From NCBI GenBank assembly GCA_036841525.1, contig DAITVZ010000026.1, positions 1-59,130 of the forward strand: a DNA stretch of 59,130 bases, written 5' to 3'. Of the stretch, positions 8,218 through 17,935 are shown one piece after another. Numbering within the stretch: position 1 is the first letter of the stretch; each line of letters starts with the position of its first letter. This DNA comes from JAAYEA01 sp012689325. GTDB taxonomy: Bacteria > Chloroflexota > Anaerolineae > JAAYEA01. Both the position numbers and the translations under genes were made by a program. The notes below the pieces were generated by a model. The model made no database searches, was not told the origin of the DNA, and was given only the letters and a program-made list of their open reading frames with translations.

Positions 8218-11200
8218 ATGCTTCTCAAAGGACTCGAGCTGCAGGGCTACAAGACCTTCGCCAATCGCACCCAGTTCCTCTTCGCTCCCGGCATCACCGC
8301 CATCGTCGGGCCAAACGGCAGCGGCAAGAGCAACGTGGCCGACGCGATCCGTTGGGTGCTGGGCGAGCAGCGCCAGAGCAACCTTCGCATCAAGCGCACC
8401 GACGACCTCATCTTTGCGGGGAGCCGCGACCGGGCGCGCCAGGGCATGGCCGAGGTGTCGATAACGCTGGACAACAGCGCCAACTGGCTGCCCGTCGATT
8501 TCGCCGAGGTCACCATCACTCGCCGGGTGTACCGCTCCGGCGAGAGCGAGTACCTGCTGAACGGCGCCCGGCTGCTGGCGCGCGACATCGCTGAAATCCT
8601 CGGCCGAGGCGGCCTGGATCGCGAAGCCAACATCGTCATCGGGCAGGGCCTGGTGGATGCGGTGCTCAGCCTGCGGCCTGCCGAGCGCCGCGGCCTCTTC
8701 GAGGCGGCAGCGGGCATCAGCCTCTATCAGGGCAAGAAGGAGGAATCGCTCAAGCGGCTGGACGAGACCCAGGCGAACCTGGTGCGCGTCAGTGACATCC
8801 TGCACGAGATCGCTCCCCGCCTGCCCCGGCTGCAACGCCAGGCGCAGCGCGCCGAGGAGCACGCGATCCTCTCGCAGGACCTCAACGGGCTCCTGCGCCT
8901 CTGGTATGGGCGGCAATGGGAGCAGAAGAGCGGCGAGCTGGAGGACGCGCAACGCCGCGTGGCCGAGCTGGTCGAGCTGGTCGCCAATCAGCAGATTGTG
9001 CTTCAGGCCGCCTCCGAGCGCACCCAGGCCCTCGTGGGCCAGCAGGGGCGCCTCCGGCAGGACCTCAGCGCCTGGCACCGCGAAAGCAGCGCACTGCACA
9101 GCCAGCTGGAGGACCAGACGCGGCACCTCGCCGTCGCGCAGGAGCGGGAGCGGCTGCTTCAATCCCAGCAGCGCGAGGTGCTCCAGGAGCTGGCCGCCCT
9201 GGCTCCGCAGCGCGACGCCGCCGCAACGCGCGTGGACGAGCTCCGGCTCGACCTGCGCCGCATGCACGCCGAGCAGGAGGAGGCCGAGTCCGAGCTGCGG
9301 CAGGCCCGCGAGCGTTGGGAGCGCGTCCGTCAGGAGCGCGACCGGCTGGCCCGCGAGGCCCGAGGCGCCCGGGAAGCCCTCCAGCAAACCAACGCCACCA
9401 TCGCCGACTGCACCACCCGCCTATCCGGCCATGCCGACCGCCGCGCCGAGCTGGAGCGCGAGCTGGCCGAGTTAGAGCGCCAAGCCAAGGAGCGCCAGGC
9501 CGCCCTGGCACAGGCCAACGCCCAGTTGGAGGCGCTGCTGCGGCGCGAGCAGTCCCTTCGCGACGACCTCGCCTCCGTCCAGGAGCGCGCTGCGCAGGCG
9601 CAGGCCCGCTTGCAGGCCGCGCGCCAGCGCGTGGAGGCCGTGGAGGCCGAGCTGCGGAACGTCGCCCAGGAGCTCGTCGGCATCCGCAACCGCCAGCGCA
9701 TGTTACAGCGCATGCGCGGCGAGCTGAGCGGCTACTATGCCGGGGTCCGCGTGGTGATGCAGTCCGCCGAGCGCGGCGAGCTCGCCGGCATCGTCGGCCC
9801 GGTGGTCCGGCTGGTCCGCATCTCGCCCGAGCTGGACGTCGCCATCGACGTCGCCCTGGGCGCCCACCTGCAGGACGTGGTGGTGGAGCGCTGGAACGAC
9901 GCCGAAGCCGCCATCGCCCTGCTCAAGCGGGTGCGCGAGGGCCGTGCCACCTTCCTCCCGCTGGACACGCTGCGCTCCCGCCCCGGGCCGCGCCCGCCCG
10001 CCGCCGCTGGCGTGTTGGGGCTGGCCTCCGACCTGGTGCAATACGAGGAGCGCTACCGCGTCGTCTTGGAGATGCTGCTCAACCGCACGCTGGTGGTCGA
10101 GGATTTGCCCACGGCGCGCCGGCTCCTCCGCGAGATGGCCTCCGGGCTCCGGCTGGTTACCCTGGAAGGCGACCTGGTCCTCGACAGCGGCTCGGTCACC
10201 GGCGGCTCCCGCCGAGAGACCGATAGCAAGATCGCCCTCGAACGCGATTGGGCCGAGATACCGCAGCTATTGGCCGCGGCGGAAGCGAGGCAGGCTCAGC
10301 TCGAGCAGCGCAGGAAGGAAGCCGCCCAGGCGGCGGAATCGATCTCCACCGAGTTGGGCGCCGCCAACGCCCAGGTGGACTCGGCCCGCGCTCAGCTCGA
10401 TGCCGCCGCGCGAGAGATCTCCCAGGCGGAGCGCCAGCAGCAGCGCCTGCAGGACGAGATCGCGCTGCACTCCCGCTCGCTGATGCGCGCCCGGGCCGAG
10501 CTGGACACCCTCGCCGAGCGCGCGCTCAAGCTGGAGCGGGACCGGCACGCGGCGGAGCAGGGCAAGGTTGCCCAGGAGACCCGGCTGGCCGAGCTGGAGG
10601 AACGCCTGGCTTCCTTCGAGGAGACCACCGCGCAGCGGGATATCGCCTCGGCGGAAACGACCCTGGCCATCGCCCGGCGCAACCGCCAAGGGCAGCAGGC
10701 CCTCCTCGATCAGGCGCAGGGGGCCTTGCGCCAGGCGGAGGACCAAGTCGCCGGCAAGGAGGCCCGCGCTGCCGAGCTCGGCCGCGAGGTGCAGGCCACC
10801 GGCGCCTCCATCGCCCAGTTGGCCGACCAGACGCAGGGCCTGCGCCACCTCCTGGACGCCCTTCGGCTCAAGATCGAGCCCGCCGAAGCTGCCCTGAACG
10901 CCCTGGAGCGCGACCGGGAGGCGCTGGAGGCTGAGGAGAGTGTCCTCCGCGCCCGGCATCGGGAGCTGGAGGCCCAGTCCCAGCAAGCGACCCTGCAGCG
11001 GACGCTGCTCAACGAGGAACTGGACCGATTGCAGCAGCGCATCGGCGAGGAATTGGGACCCGTGGACCTGCCCAACCGCCGGGCGCGCCAGTTGCAGCTA
11101 GGCATCGAGGAGCCGTCGCCCACGCCCCAATCCAACGCGCTCACCGCCGCCGAGCTGGAGAACGGGATCAAGGAGCTGCGGGCGCAACTGAGGCGTCTCG

Positions 11201-11853
11201 GCGTCATCAATCCCAACGCCCCAGCCGAATACGCCGAGGAAGCGCAGCGCCACGAGTTCCTCGCCAGCCAGGCACAAGACCTTCGCAACGCCATCCAGTC
11301 CCTGCGCGACGTGATCGCCGAGCTGGACAAGATCATGCAAGAGCAGTTCGCCCGCACCTTTGCCGCCATCGCGGCCCAGTTCTCCAAGGCCTTCACCACT
11401 CTCTTTGGCGGCGGCCAGGCGCGCCTCGAGCTCACAGACCCCGAGGACCTCACCTCCACCGGCGTCGAGGTCGTCGCCCGCCCGCCCGGCAAGCGCCTGC
11501 AGAACCTCTCCTTGCTCTCCGGCGGCGAGCGAGCCCTGACCGCCGCGGCGCTCCTGTTCGCCGTGCTCAAGACCAAGCCCTTGCCCTTCTGCGTGCTGGA
11601 CGAGGTCGATGCCATGCTGGACGAGGCCAACGTCGGACGCTTCCGGGATCTGCTGACCGAGATGTCTCAGCAAACCCAGTTCATCGTCATCACCCACAAC
11701 CGGCACACGGTGAACGCCGCCAACACGATCTATGGCATCACCATGCGCCGCGATGGCGTCTCGGCGGCCCTCTCGCTCAAGCTGGATGAGGCCGAGCAGC
11801 AGATCGCCGAGTCGACGGCTGCGCCAGCCCCCTCGCCGGGGCCCGCCCCATGA
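8218..11853 (+). CDS. smc: chromosome segregation protein SMC
   Basis: A 1211-residue SMC ATPase of usual length. The N-terminal head has Walker A GPNGSGKSN (residues 31-39). Long Arg/Glu/Gln-rich coiled coils follow at about 170-500 and 690-1030, interrupted by the hinge at about 505-675 (GIVGPVVRLV, LGAHLQDVVV, RPGPRPPAAAG). The C-terminal head carries the signature LSGGERALTAAAL near residue 1100 and Walker B CVLDEVDAMLDE near 1123. It forms the dimeric arm of the SMC-ScpAB condensin that compacts and segregates the chromosome. It sits behind two amidohydrolases and overlaps the asparaginase gene by 4 nt; scpB lies just beyond on the other strand. Confidence 0.97.
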   Translation: MLLKGLELQGYKTFANRTQFLFAPGITAIVGPNGSGKSNVADAIRWVLGEQRQSNLRIKRTDDLIFAGSRDRARQGMAEVSITLDNSANWLPVDFAEVTITRRVYRSGESEYLLNGARLLARDIAEILGRGGLDREANIVIGQGLVDAVLSLRPAERRGLFEAAAGISLYQGKKEESLKRLDETQANLVRVSDILHEIAPRLPRLQRQAQRAEEHAILSQDLNGLLRLWYGRQWEQKSGELEDAQRRVAELVELVANQQIVLQAASERTQALVGQQGRLRQDLSAWHRESSALHSQLEDQTRHLAVAQERERLLQSQQREVLQELAALAPQRDAAATRVDELRLDLRRMHAEQEEAESELRQARERWERVRQERDRLAREARGAREALQQTNATIADCTTRLSGHADRRAELERELAELERQAKERQAALAQANAQLEALLRREQSLRDDLASVQERAAQAQARLQAARQRVEAVEAELRNVAQELVGIRNRQRMLQRMRGELSGYYAGVRVVMQSAERGELAGIVGPVVRLVRISPELDVAIDVALGAHLQDVVVERWNDAEAAIALLKRVREGRATFLPLDTLRSRPGPRPPAAAGVLGLASDLVQYEERYRVVLEMLLNRTLVVEDLPTARRLLREMASGLRLVTLEGDLVLDSGSVTGGSRRETDSKIALERDWAEIPQLLAAAEARQAQLEQRRKEAAQAAESISTELGAANAQVDSARAQLDAAAREISQAERQQQRLQDEIALHSRSLMRARAELDTLAERALKLERDRHAAEQGKVAQETRLAELEERLASFEETTAQRDIASAETTLAIARRNRQGQQALLDQAQGALRQAEDQVAGKEARAAELGREVQATGASIAQLADQTQGLRHLLDALRLKIEPAEAALNALERDREALEAEESVLRARHRELEAQSQQATLQRTLLNEELDRLQQRIGEELGPVDLPNRRARQLQLGIEEPSPTPQSNALTAAELENGIKELRAQLRRLGVINPNAPAEYAEEAQRHEFLASQAQDLRNAIQSLRDVIAELDKIMQEQFARTFAAIAAQFSKAFTTLFGGGQARLELTDPEDLTSTGVEVVARPPGKRLQNLSLLSGGERALTAAALLFAVLKTKPLPFCVLDEVDAMLDEANVGRFRDLLTEMSQQTQFIVITHNRHTVNAANTIYGITMRRDGVSAALSLKLDEAEQQIAESTAAPAPSPGPAP

Positions 11854-12827
11854 CCCGCGTTGCGCTCATCACCACCGGCGGCACCATCGCCATGCGCCAC
11901 GATGCCGCACAGGGCGGCGCCGTCCCGCAGCTTGGCGTGCGCGAGCTGCTCTCCGGGCTGTCGGGTCTCCCCGAGGTCGAGGCGCATGAGTTCTGTAACC
12001 TGCCCAGCGCGCACTTGACCCTGGATCACCTCTGGGGCATCCGCCGCCTGGCCCGCGACCTTATCCAGCAGGACGAGACCGCCGGCGTCGTCATCACCCA
12101 CGGCACGGACACGCTGGAGGAGACGGCCTACCTGCTCGACCTGACCGTGGATAGCCCCAAGCCCATCGTACTCACCGGAGCCATGCGCACCGCCTCCGAG
12201 GTCGGCTATGATGGGAGCGCCAACCTCGCGGCGGCCCTGCGGGTGGCCGCGGCGCCGCAGGCCCGGGAGCTCGGGGCCCTCGTCGTGCTGAACGACGCCA
12301 TCCATGCGGCGCGCTGGGTCACCAAGGCGCATACCACCAGCCTGGACACCTTTCAGTCCCCGGGCTGGGGTCCGTTGGGGCGCGTGAACGGGGATGCGGT
12401 TGAGATCGGCTATCGGGTGCAGCGGGACATCATCCCCACCGAGCGGCTGGAGCCGCACGTCGGGCTGCTGCGGCTGGCGGTGGGGCAAGACGAGTCCCTG
12501 CTGCGGGTCATGCGGCAGAGTGGGACGTGGGGCGTGGTGCTGGAGGCGCTTGGCGGGGGGCGGGTTCCCCCGTGGTGGATGCCGACCATCGTCGAGGCGA
12601 TCCAGCAGGGCCTCTGGATCGTCGTCGCGTCACGCTGCCCATCGGGGACGGTGCACGATCGCTATGGCTATGTTGGCGCGCACCGCGACCTGGTGGCGGC
12701 CGGGGCCCTTTTCAGTAACGGGTTGAGCGGAGCCAAGGCCCGACTGCGGCTCATGGCCGCGCTCGGGGCCTCCCCGGACGCGGCTCGGGTGCGAGGGTGG
12801 TTCCCGCTGCCCTCACCCGCTGGTTAG
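11850..12827 (+). CDS. L-asparaginase (bacterial type, N-terminal Thr)
   Basis: A 325-residue asparaginase/glutaminase-family enzyme. The first signature is ITTGGTIAM with the nucleophile Thr12. The second is ITHGTDTLEET (residues 82-92) with Thr86 and Asp87. A Lys for the second catalytic triad lies in VTKAHTTSLD. There is no signal peptide, so it is a cytoplasmic form converting asparagine to aspartate and ammonia. The ATG overlaps the smc stop by 4 nt, so the two are co-transcribed. It ends 1 nt short of the convergent scpB gene. Confidence 0.93.
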   Translation: MTRVALITTGGTIAMRHDAAQGGAVPQLGVRELLSGLSGLPEVEAHEFCNLPSAHLTLDHLWGIRRLARDLIQQDETAGVVITHGTDTLEETAYLLDLTVDSPKPIVLTGAMRTASEVGYDGSANLAAALRVAAAPQARELGALVVLNDAIHAARWVTKAHTTSLDTFQSPGWGPLGRVNGDAVEIGYRVQRDIIPTERLEPHVGLLRLAVGQDESLLRVMRQSGTWGVVLEALGGGRVPPWWMPTIVEAIQQGLWIVVASRCPSGTVHDRYGYVGAHRDLVAAGALFSNGLSGAKARLRLMAALGASPDAARVRGWFPLPSPAG

Positions 12828-12828
12828 C

Positions 12829-13401
12829 CTATCCGGCTTTACCCGCATCGGAGCCGGAGGTATCCCGCGCTGCCTCTGTGCCGTTCAGGGCGGGCAAGCG
12901 GGTCACGTCATCCAGCCCGAAATACTGCAAGAACTCGTCCGTGGTGCCGTAAAGGATCGGGCGGCCCGCCTGCTCCAGCCGACCCAGCTCGCCGATGAGC
13001 CCGCGCGCCACCAGGGTCCTGACCACCCCGTCCGAGTCCACGCCACGAATGGCCGAGACCTCAGCGCGAGTGATCGGCTGGCGGTAGGCGATGATCGCCA
13101 GCGTCTCCAGCGCGGCCACCGATAGCTTGGTCGACAGGTCCAGTCCCAGCAGCGCCTCCACGTAGGGCGCGGCTTCCGGCGCCGACACGAACTGGAAGCG
13201 CCCGCGCTCGTGCTGAACGCGGATGCCGCGGTTCGCGCAGGCCACCTGCAGCCGCAAGAGGGCGGCCAGGGCCTCTGCCTCTTCCACGCCCAACACCTTG
13301 CCCAGGTCCGCCGCTCTGATCGGCCCCTCGGCCACAAAGAGGAGCGCCTCCACCAGCTGGTCCAGGCGCTCCGGGTCCATGCGCTGTCCTTCGTCGCTCA
13401 C
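12829..13401 (-). CDS. scpB: segregation and condensation protein B
   Basis: Up to 190 residues forming the two winged-helix domains of ScpB (ALLFVAEGPIRAADLGKVLG at the start and AYRQPITRAEVSAIRGVDSD in the second half). ScpB dimers bind the ScpA kleisin and regulate the SMC ATPase. Two starts are possible. GTG 13401 follows GGGGAG; ATG 13380 follows GAAGGA and gives 183 residues with the usual ScpB N-terminus. No scpA is visible nearby. The gene has its own promoter inside the end of the upstream YfhO-like gene and runs tail-to-tail against the smc operon. Confidence 0.93.
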   Translation of the reverse strand: MSDEGQRMDPERLDQLVEALLFVAEGPIRAADLGKVLGVEEAEALAALLRLQVACANRGIRVQHERGRFQFVSAPEAAPYVEALLGLDLSTKLSVAALETLAIIAYRQPITRAEVSAIRGVDSDGVVRTLVARGLIGELGRLEQAGRPILYGTTDEFLQYFGLDDVTRLPALNGTEAARDTSGSDAGKAG

Positions 13402-13454
13402 GCTCCGCTCCCCATCAACATCGCCCGCCTCGAGTCCAGGCTGTGGCGCGCGCT

Positions 13455-13483
13455 ATTATACGCCGCTTCGCCGCACGCGCCAA
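13455..13483 (-). promoter_or_regulatory. scpB promoter inside the YfhO-like gene
   Basis: On the minus strand TTGGCG (13478-13483), a 17 nt spacer and TATAAT (13455-13460). The hexamers overlap the last codons of the upstream gene, giving a leader of about 50 nt before the GTG of scpB. Confidence 0.6.
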
Positions 13484-16236
13484 GCCCCCACCAGGAGCAG
13501 CGCCACGGCGGCCAGCGAGACCGCCGCGCCCCAGCGGAACGATGCCGGGCGATAGCGAAAGACGACCTCGTGCTCCCCGGCGGCCAGGCGCACCGCCCGG
13601 ACGTAGCCGTTGGCCTCGCGGATGGGCACAGGCTGTCCGTCCACCGTCGCCTCCCAGCCAGGGTAATAGGCGTCGGCCAGGACCAGGTAGCCCTCCGCCT
13701 CCGAGCGAGCGCGGAGCTCCACGCGGGAGGACTCGTAGAGTGTCACCTGGACCTCGTCGCCCGCCGGGGCCACCACGTCCAAGCCGTCCCCCTCCGCCAG
13801 CAAGACCTCGCTCCGCAGGTCATAGGCGGGGTCAGCCAGGGCGGCCAGCAGCGCCGGCCGCTCCGCGAGGGGGCGCGCGCGATGGACCAGGTAGGCCCGC
13901 GGCAGGGCGTCGTTGTTGCGATAGATCGCCACGTCCTCGCTGCGGTAGGCCAGCGTGTGATCCCCCTCGCCGATCAGGTGGGCCAGCAAGTGAGGCTCGC
14001 CGTTCTCGTCGATCAGGATGACGCGCTCCACCCGTATATAGGCCCGCGGGAGCTCGCGGGGCAGGACCTCCAGCGCGGTCACCGAGACGGCCTCTGCCAG
14101 CGCGTACTCGGCGCGATAGACATAGCCTTCGTGGTTCTCCGGCGGGAACCCCGACCGGGCGGGCCAGGCGCGGGCGATCCCTGGGCGAGAGTGCCGGATA
14201 TTCGCCCGCACGTCGCTGCGCGGATAGGCCCATTCCGCCGTGTCCAGCCCGATCCGCAGGGGCAGCCGAGCCCTCTCGGCATCCCTGTCCAGCAGCACAA
14301 CCTCCGCTGCTACCACGCCATCCGCCAGGTCCACCGAATGGCTGACGTAGGACTCGACCACCACCGACCGAACGCGGAGCCCTGCAAACGTGACGTGACG
14401 CCCCACCAACGTCGGCGCGAAGGGATCCTCCAGGTCGTAGAACTCGCTGGCCTCGTCCACCGGCAATACCTGAGGGATGAGCAAGTACCTGACGTTTAGC
14501 AGGTCCAGCTTGCGCGGCGTCGGCTCCGCCATGTACTCGGCGTAGCGCGTCAGGGTCAAGGGGAGGTTGCCCCCGAGTGCGTTGATGCCGTGCAGCATCG
14601 AGAGGTTCGGATAGAGCGACTCGCGCATCACCGGCGGGACGGGCACAATCTCCTCATAGGTGTACACGCGATAGGGCTCCTCGCCCGCGTCCGCCGCCAA
14701 GAAGGCGGCCACCCGCGGCTCGGCCACGAACGCCTCCCGCGGCTCCGTCGCGTTGTAGGAGAATCCAAACGTCGCGGCAAAGGCCAGCAGGTCCAGGGTC
14801 ACCAGCGCGGCGCACGCGCCCAGCCATGCGGTCGCTGGGCGACATCCGCGCCACAGCCAACCGACCGCCAGCGCCCCGCCGACCGCTAGCCCCAGCGGCA
14901 GCCACCGCCAGACGGCATACATCCCCTCGGCGCCCAGGGCGCGCGCGCCCGCGACGGCCGCCACGCTGCCAGCCGCGGCAGCCGCCCAGGGCCAGAGCGT
15001 GGCCGCATCCGCGCGCAGGGAAGCCCTCGCCCGCTGCGCCAGCGCGTCGTACCCGAGGCCCGACAGAACCGCCATGGCAAAGCCAAAGCCGTAGAGATAG
15101 CGCGCCGGGACGCGGAACCAGTTCAGCACCGGCACCCGCAACAGCAGGATGTACAGCGGGTTCCAGCGCCCCAATGCCAGCAGCAGCGAGACGAGCGCCA
15201 TCGCGCCCCAAAAGAGCGCGCCGCGCCGGCGCCCGCCCAGGATCGCGACCGCCGCCAGCATCAGCGGGACGATCCCCACGTACCCCACCACCTCCACCGA
15301 GATCGCGGGGTAAGGGTCGCCCAGCGGAAACGGGGAGAAGAGCAGCAGCAGATAGGCCGGATGCAGCGAAAAGGAGGCGAAAAAGTCGGGATCGAGGCCG
15401 CCAGCCCGCTGGGAAAGCCGCGTCAGCTCCCAAGTCGGGAGGAGCTGCGCCGCCGCCTGCGCCGCGCCCAGGAGCGCCACCACCGCCAGCGCCGCGATGG
15501 TCCGCGCGGCCGCACCGGAGCGGCGAGGATGCTCCAGGGCAGCGTCATCCTCCGGCGCCACGGCCTGCGCGACCATGCCCGCGGCCACGATTAACAGGCT
15601 CAGCATCGCCATCTGCGGATGCCCGATGAGCAGGATCGCCGCCCAGCAGGCCACCGTCGCCGCCAGCGGGCGAAACGCGCCGCGCCAGCCCCCCCGCAGT
15701 CGCAGGGCGGCGGTTCGCGCGGCCAGGTAGAACGCCGGCAGCCAAGCCGCGATGGCCACGATATTCAGATGATTGAGGTGGGCGACGCAAAAGCCGCCCA
15801 GCATGTAGGTGAGCGCGCTCAGCACGCTGGCGGCATGGCTCAGCTTCAGCCCCCGCGCCAGCAGGTACATGCCGACGCCCGCCCAGGCAAAGTGCAGAAT
15901 CACGAACCCATTTAGGGCCAGCTCCGTCGGCAGCAACAGATGCAGCAAATAGCTGGGGGGATAGAGCGGCGAGAACTGCCCCTCGGCCAAGAGCGGATAG
16001 CCCGCCATCACGTCCGGCGACCAGAGGGGCAACTCGCCCGCTGCCAGGGCCCGCTCGTAGGCCGCCCGCTCGGGGTAGTGGAGGCTCAGGATATCACCGA
16101 AGGAAAAGACGCCCCGCCCGCTGGCCGCTGGAAAGAAGAGGGCCAGCACAACCACCCCAACCAGGCCAGCCGCCAGCCAGCCCATCCGCTGATCGCGAAC
16201 CGCCCGCATCAACCTGTGCGCCATGGTGCCCATCAA
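13456..16236 (-). CDS. YfhO-family multi-spanning membrane protein
   Basis: A 926-residue membrane protein. The first TM is at about residues 19-38, then a conserved extracytoplasmic loop (FSFGDILSLHYPE, LPLWSPDVMAGYPLLAEGQ), about a dozen helices to roughly residue 510, a large exported C-terminal domain, and a last TM near 900-918. This is the YfhO architecture, a GT-C-like fold. Bacillus YfhO glycosylates lipoteichoic acid. Its role in an organism lacking that polymer is open, but transfer of a lipid-linked sugar to a surface glycan fits. The start overlaps the stop of the esterase gene by 4 nt. Confidence 0.85.
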   Translation of the reverse strand: MMGTMAHRLMRAVRDQRMGWLAAGLVGVVVLALFFPAASGRGVFSFGDILSLHYPERAAYERALAAGELPLWSPDVMAGYPLLAEGQFSPLYPPSYLLHLLLPTELALNGFVILHFAWAGVGMYLLARGLKLSHAASVLSALTYMLGGFCVAHLNHLNIVAIAAWLPAFYLAARTAALRLRGGWRGAFRPLAATVACWAAILLIGHPQMAMLSLLIVAAGMVAQAVAPEDDAALEHPRRSGAAARTIAALAVVALLGAAQAAAQLLPTWELTRLSQRAGGLDPDFFASFSLHPAYLLLLFSPFPLGDPYPAISVEVVGYVGIVPLMLAAVAILGGRRRGALFWGAMALVSLLLALGRWNPLYILLLRVPVLNWFRVPARYLYGFGFAMAVLSGLGYDALAQRARASLRADAATLWPWAAAAAGSVAAVAGARALGAEGMYAVWRWLPLGLAVGGALAVGWLWRGCRPATAWLGACAALVTLDLLAFAATFGFSYNATEPREAFVAEPRVAAFLAADAGEEPYRVYTYEEIVPVPPVMRESLYPNLSMLHGINALGGNLPLTLTRYAEYMAEPTPRKLDLLNVRYLLIPQVLPVDEASEFYDLEDPFAPTLVGRHVTFAGLRVRSVVVESYVSHSVDLADGVVAAEVVLLDRDAERARLPLRIGLDTAEWAYPRSDVRANIRHSRPGIARAWPARSGFPPENHEGYVYRAEYALAEAVSVTALEVLPRELPRAYIRVERVILIDENGEPHLLAHLIGEGDHTLAYRSEDVAIYRNNDALPRAYLVHRARPLAERPALLAALADPAYDLRSEVLLAEGDGLDVVAPAGDEVQVTLYESSRVELRARSEAEGYLVLADAYYPGWEATVDGQPVPIREANGYVRAVRLAAGEHEVVFRYRPASFRWGAAVSLAAVALLLVGAWRVRRSGV

Positions 16237-17003
16237 GCGCTGTGCCGCATCAAGCTGGCGATTCGTTCTGCCACCGCCGCCAGCTCCACGTCCAGCATCA
16301 GGCAGTGCGTGGAGCGCTCGTACCAGACCAACTCTTTCTCCGCCGAGCCGATCTCGGCATGGATCACCTCAGCCCCGCGCGGGTCCACCGAGGTGTCCAG
16401 CCGCCCCTGGCAGATCAGCGCCGGCTGGCGCACCAACGGCAGTTCGCGCCGGACCACCCGCTGCAACGCCAGCAGTTGCGCCGCCGCCGCGGTCACGTCC
16501 ACGTTATAGCCTTGCCAGCGCCTATCCACGAGGCTATCCGGGTGGGCCTCCCCGCGCCGCTTCGGGAGCTGCTTGACCACATGCTTGAGCACCGGGGAGA
16601 GATGGATAAGCTTGGTCCGCGCGATCAGCGCCGGGGCGCACGGGACCACGCCAGCGACGTCAGGTTGGTGCGCCGCCAGGTGCAGCGCCAGCAGCGCCCC
16701 CAGCGACTCGCCGATGGCGTAGACCCGCGCGCAGCGCGCGGCCAACTGCGCATAGAAGCTCTCCACGTGATCGGCCCAATCCTGCCACCGGCAGCGCGCC
16801 AGGTCGTCCGGGGAGGTGCCGTGGCCCGGCAGCAGAGGCGCAGCCACGCTAAAGCCTCGACGCGCCAACTCGTCACCCAGCAGGCGCACCTCCGCCGTGG
16901 TGGCCGTGTAGCCATGGATCAGCAGCGCCCCCACCGGACCGCCCTCGTGGGCGAAGGGGCCGCCATCCAGGTGCGGATTCTGCAAGTAGACGGGCTCCTG
17001 CAT
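16233..17003 (-). CDS. alpha/beta hydrolase, carboxylesterase Est30/monoacylglycerol-lipase-like
   Basis: A 256-residue compact esterase. The oxyanion loop LIHGYTATTAEV is at residues 28-39, the nucleophile elbow GESLG has Ser100, a likely acid is Asp203 or Asp207 in GRLDTSVDPR, and the base is His233 in STHCLMLD. The HGYTG/TA and RSTHC patterns match the Est30 group of short-chain carboxylesterases. There is no signal peptide. GGAGG precedes the ATG. It is coupled to the YfhO-like gene through a 4-nt overlap and lies 76 nt behind a sugar isomerase-like gene, with a strong hairpin between. Confidence 0.88.
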   Translation of the reverse strand: MQEPVYLQNPHLDGGPFAHEGGPVGALLIHGYTATTAEVRLLGDELARRGFSVAAPLLPGHGTSPDDLARCRWQDWADHVESFYAQLAARCARVYAIGESLGALLALHLAAHQPDVAGVVPCAPALIARTKLIHLSPVLKHVVKQLPKRRGEAHPDSLVDRRWQGYNVDVTAAAAQLLALQRVVRRELPLVRQPALICQGRLDTSVDPRGAEVIHAEIGSAEKELVWYERSTHCLMLDVELAAVAERIASLMRHSA

Positions 17004-17021
17004 TTTCGGGCCTCCATACGC

Positions 17022-17049
17022 AGCCAGCCACCCCGTGGGGTGGCTGGCT
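17022..17049. repeat. 13-bp perfect inverted repeat in the isomerase-esterase gap
   Basis: AGCCAGCCACCCC (17022-17034) and GGGGTGGCTGGCT (17037-17049) are separated by 2 nt. No T-run follows on either strand, so it is not a canonical intrinsic terminator. It could dampen read-through or stabilise mRNA ends between the isomerase-like gene and the esterase gene. Confidence 0.75.
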
Positions 17050-17079
17050 CGAGATCACGATCACACGGGACTGCTGGGC

Positions 17080-17847
17080 CTACAGCTTGCCCATCGCCTT
17101 CAGGTTCTTGGCGCTCAGCGCCGCGCTGTCCAGGCTGGGCCCGGCGCAGGTATCCTGCTCGACGATGAACCACTTGGCGCCTGCCGCCTCGCTGGCCGCG
17201 ATGATCGCCTTCATGTCCATGCGGCCCTCGCCGACCTCGGCAAAGCGCGCGGGGCGCACCAGGGTGGTAAAGTCCTTGGGCATGTCCTTTAGGTGGATCA
17301 GCGGGCAGCGCCCGGCGTATTTCTTGATCACGTCCACGGGATCCAGGCCGGCGAAGAAGACCCAATAGGTGTCGATCTGGGCCTGCAGGTAGCGTGGATC
17401 GGTGCCGGCATAGAGCGCGTCAAAGAAGCACAGGTCGCCCGCCTTCAGCTTGAACTCGAACTCGTGGTTGTGGTAGCAGAGGGTCAGGCCGTTGTCGTAG
17501 CACTTTTTCCCGATCTCGTTGAGCGTCTTGAACAGCGGCGCGAAATCGGTGGCCTCGCGCCACTCCCCCGGGATCGAGGGCAGCGTGATGAACTTGCTGC
17601 CGAGGCTCTTGTACAGCGGGATCAGCTCGTCGAGCTGGCTCTGCAGCACCGGCAGGCCCTCGTGGCCGCCCGCCACCTTGAGCTTTAGCTTGGTGACCAG
17701 CGCCTTCAGGTCCACGCCCGCGGGCCGCCCGGCGAACTCGACGCCGTCATAGCCCATCTTGGCCACCTTGGCCACCGTCCCCGGATAGTCGATGGCGGTC
17801 TGATCCCGCACCGTATAGAGCTGCAACGCAACAGGCAATCTAGCCAT
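17080..17847 (-). CDS. sugar phosphate isomerase/epimerase (xylose isomerase-like TIM barrel)
   Basis: A 255-residue AP endonuclease 2/xylose isomerase-like TIM barrel. The opening LPVALQLYTVRDQ and GYDGVEFAG, the metal-binding segment LCYHNHEFEF, and the late LIHLKDMP and FIVEQD motifs are typical of the IolE/hydroxypyruvate isomerase clan. The carboxylate and histidine ligands of the divalent metal are present. Such enzymes isomerise or epimerise ketoses or inosose derivatives; the substrate is not readable. GGAGGAAGAAGGA precedes the ATG. It stands upstream of the esterase and YfhO genes on the same strand and next to a Gfo/Idh/MocA dehydrogenase, a frequent partner. Confidence 0.87.
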   Translation of the reverse strand: MARLPVALQLYTVRDQTAIDYPGTVAKVAKMGYDGVEFAGRPAGVDLKALVTKLKLKVAGGHEGLPVLQSQLDELIPLYKSLGSKFITLPSIPGEWREATDFAPLFKTLNEIGKKCYDNGLTLCYHNHEFEFKLKAGDLCFFDALYAGTDPRYLQAQIDTYWVFFAGLDPVDVIKKYAGRCPLIHLKDMPKDFTTLVRPARFAEVGEGRMDMKAIIAASEAAGAKWFIVEQDTCAGPSLDSAALSAKNLKAMGKL

Positions 17848-17893
17848 TTCCTTCTTCCTCCCTCAAGGTCATAGATGCTCGCAAGACATCGCC

Positions 17894-17922
17894 AATATAG
17901 CACACCCGCACCGCGGGCGCAA
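17894..17922 (-). promoter_or_regulatory. promoter of the 17847 isomerase-like gene
   Basis: On the minus strand TTGCGC (17917-17922), a 17 nt spacer and TATATT (17894-17899), with a TGC extended -10. It lies in the 88-nt gap behind the dehydrogenase gene, so the isomerase, esterase and YfhO genes form their own transcription unit. Confidence 0.55.
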
Positions 17923-17935
17923 ATCCCGCCGACAG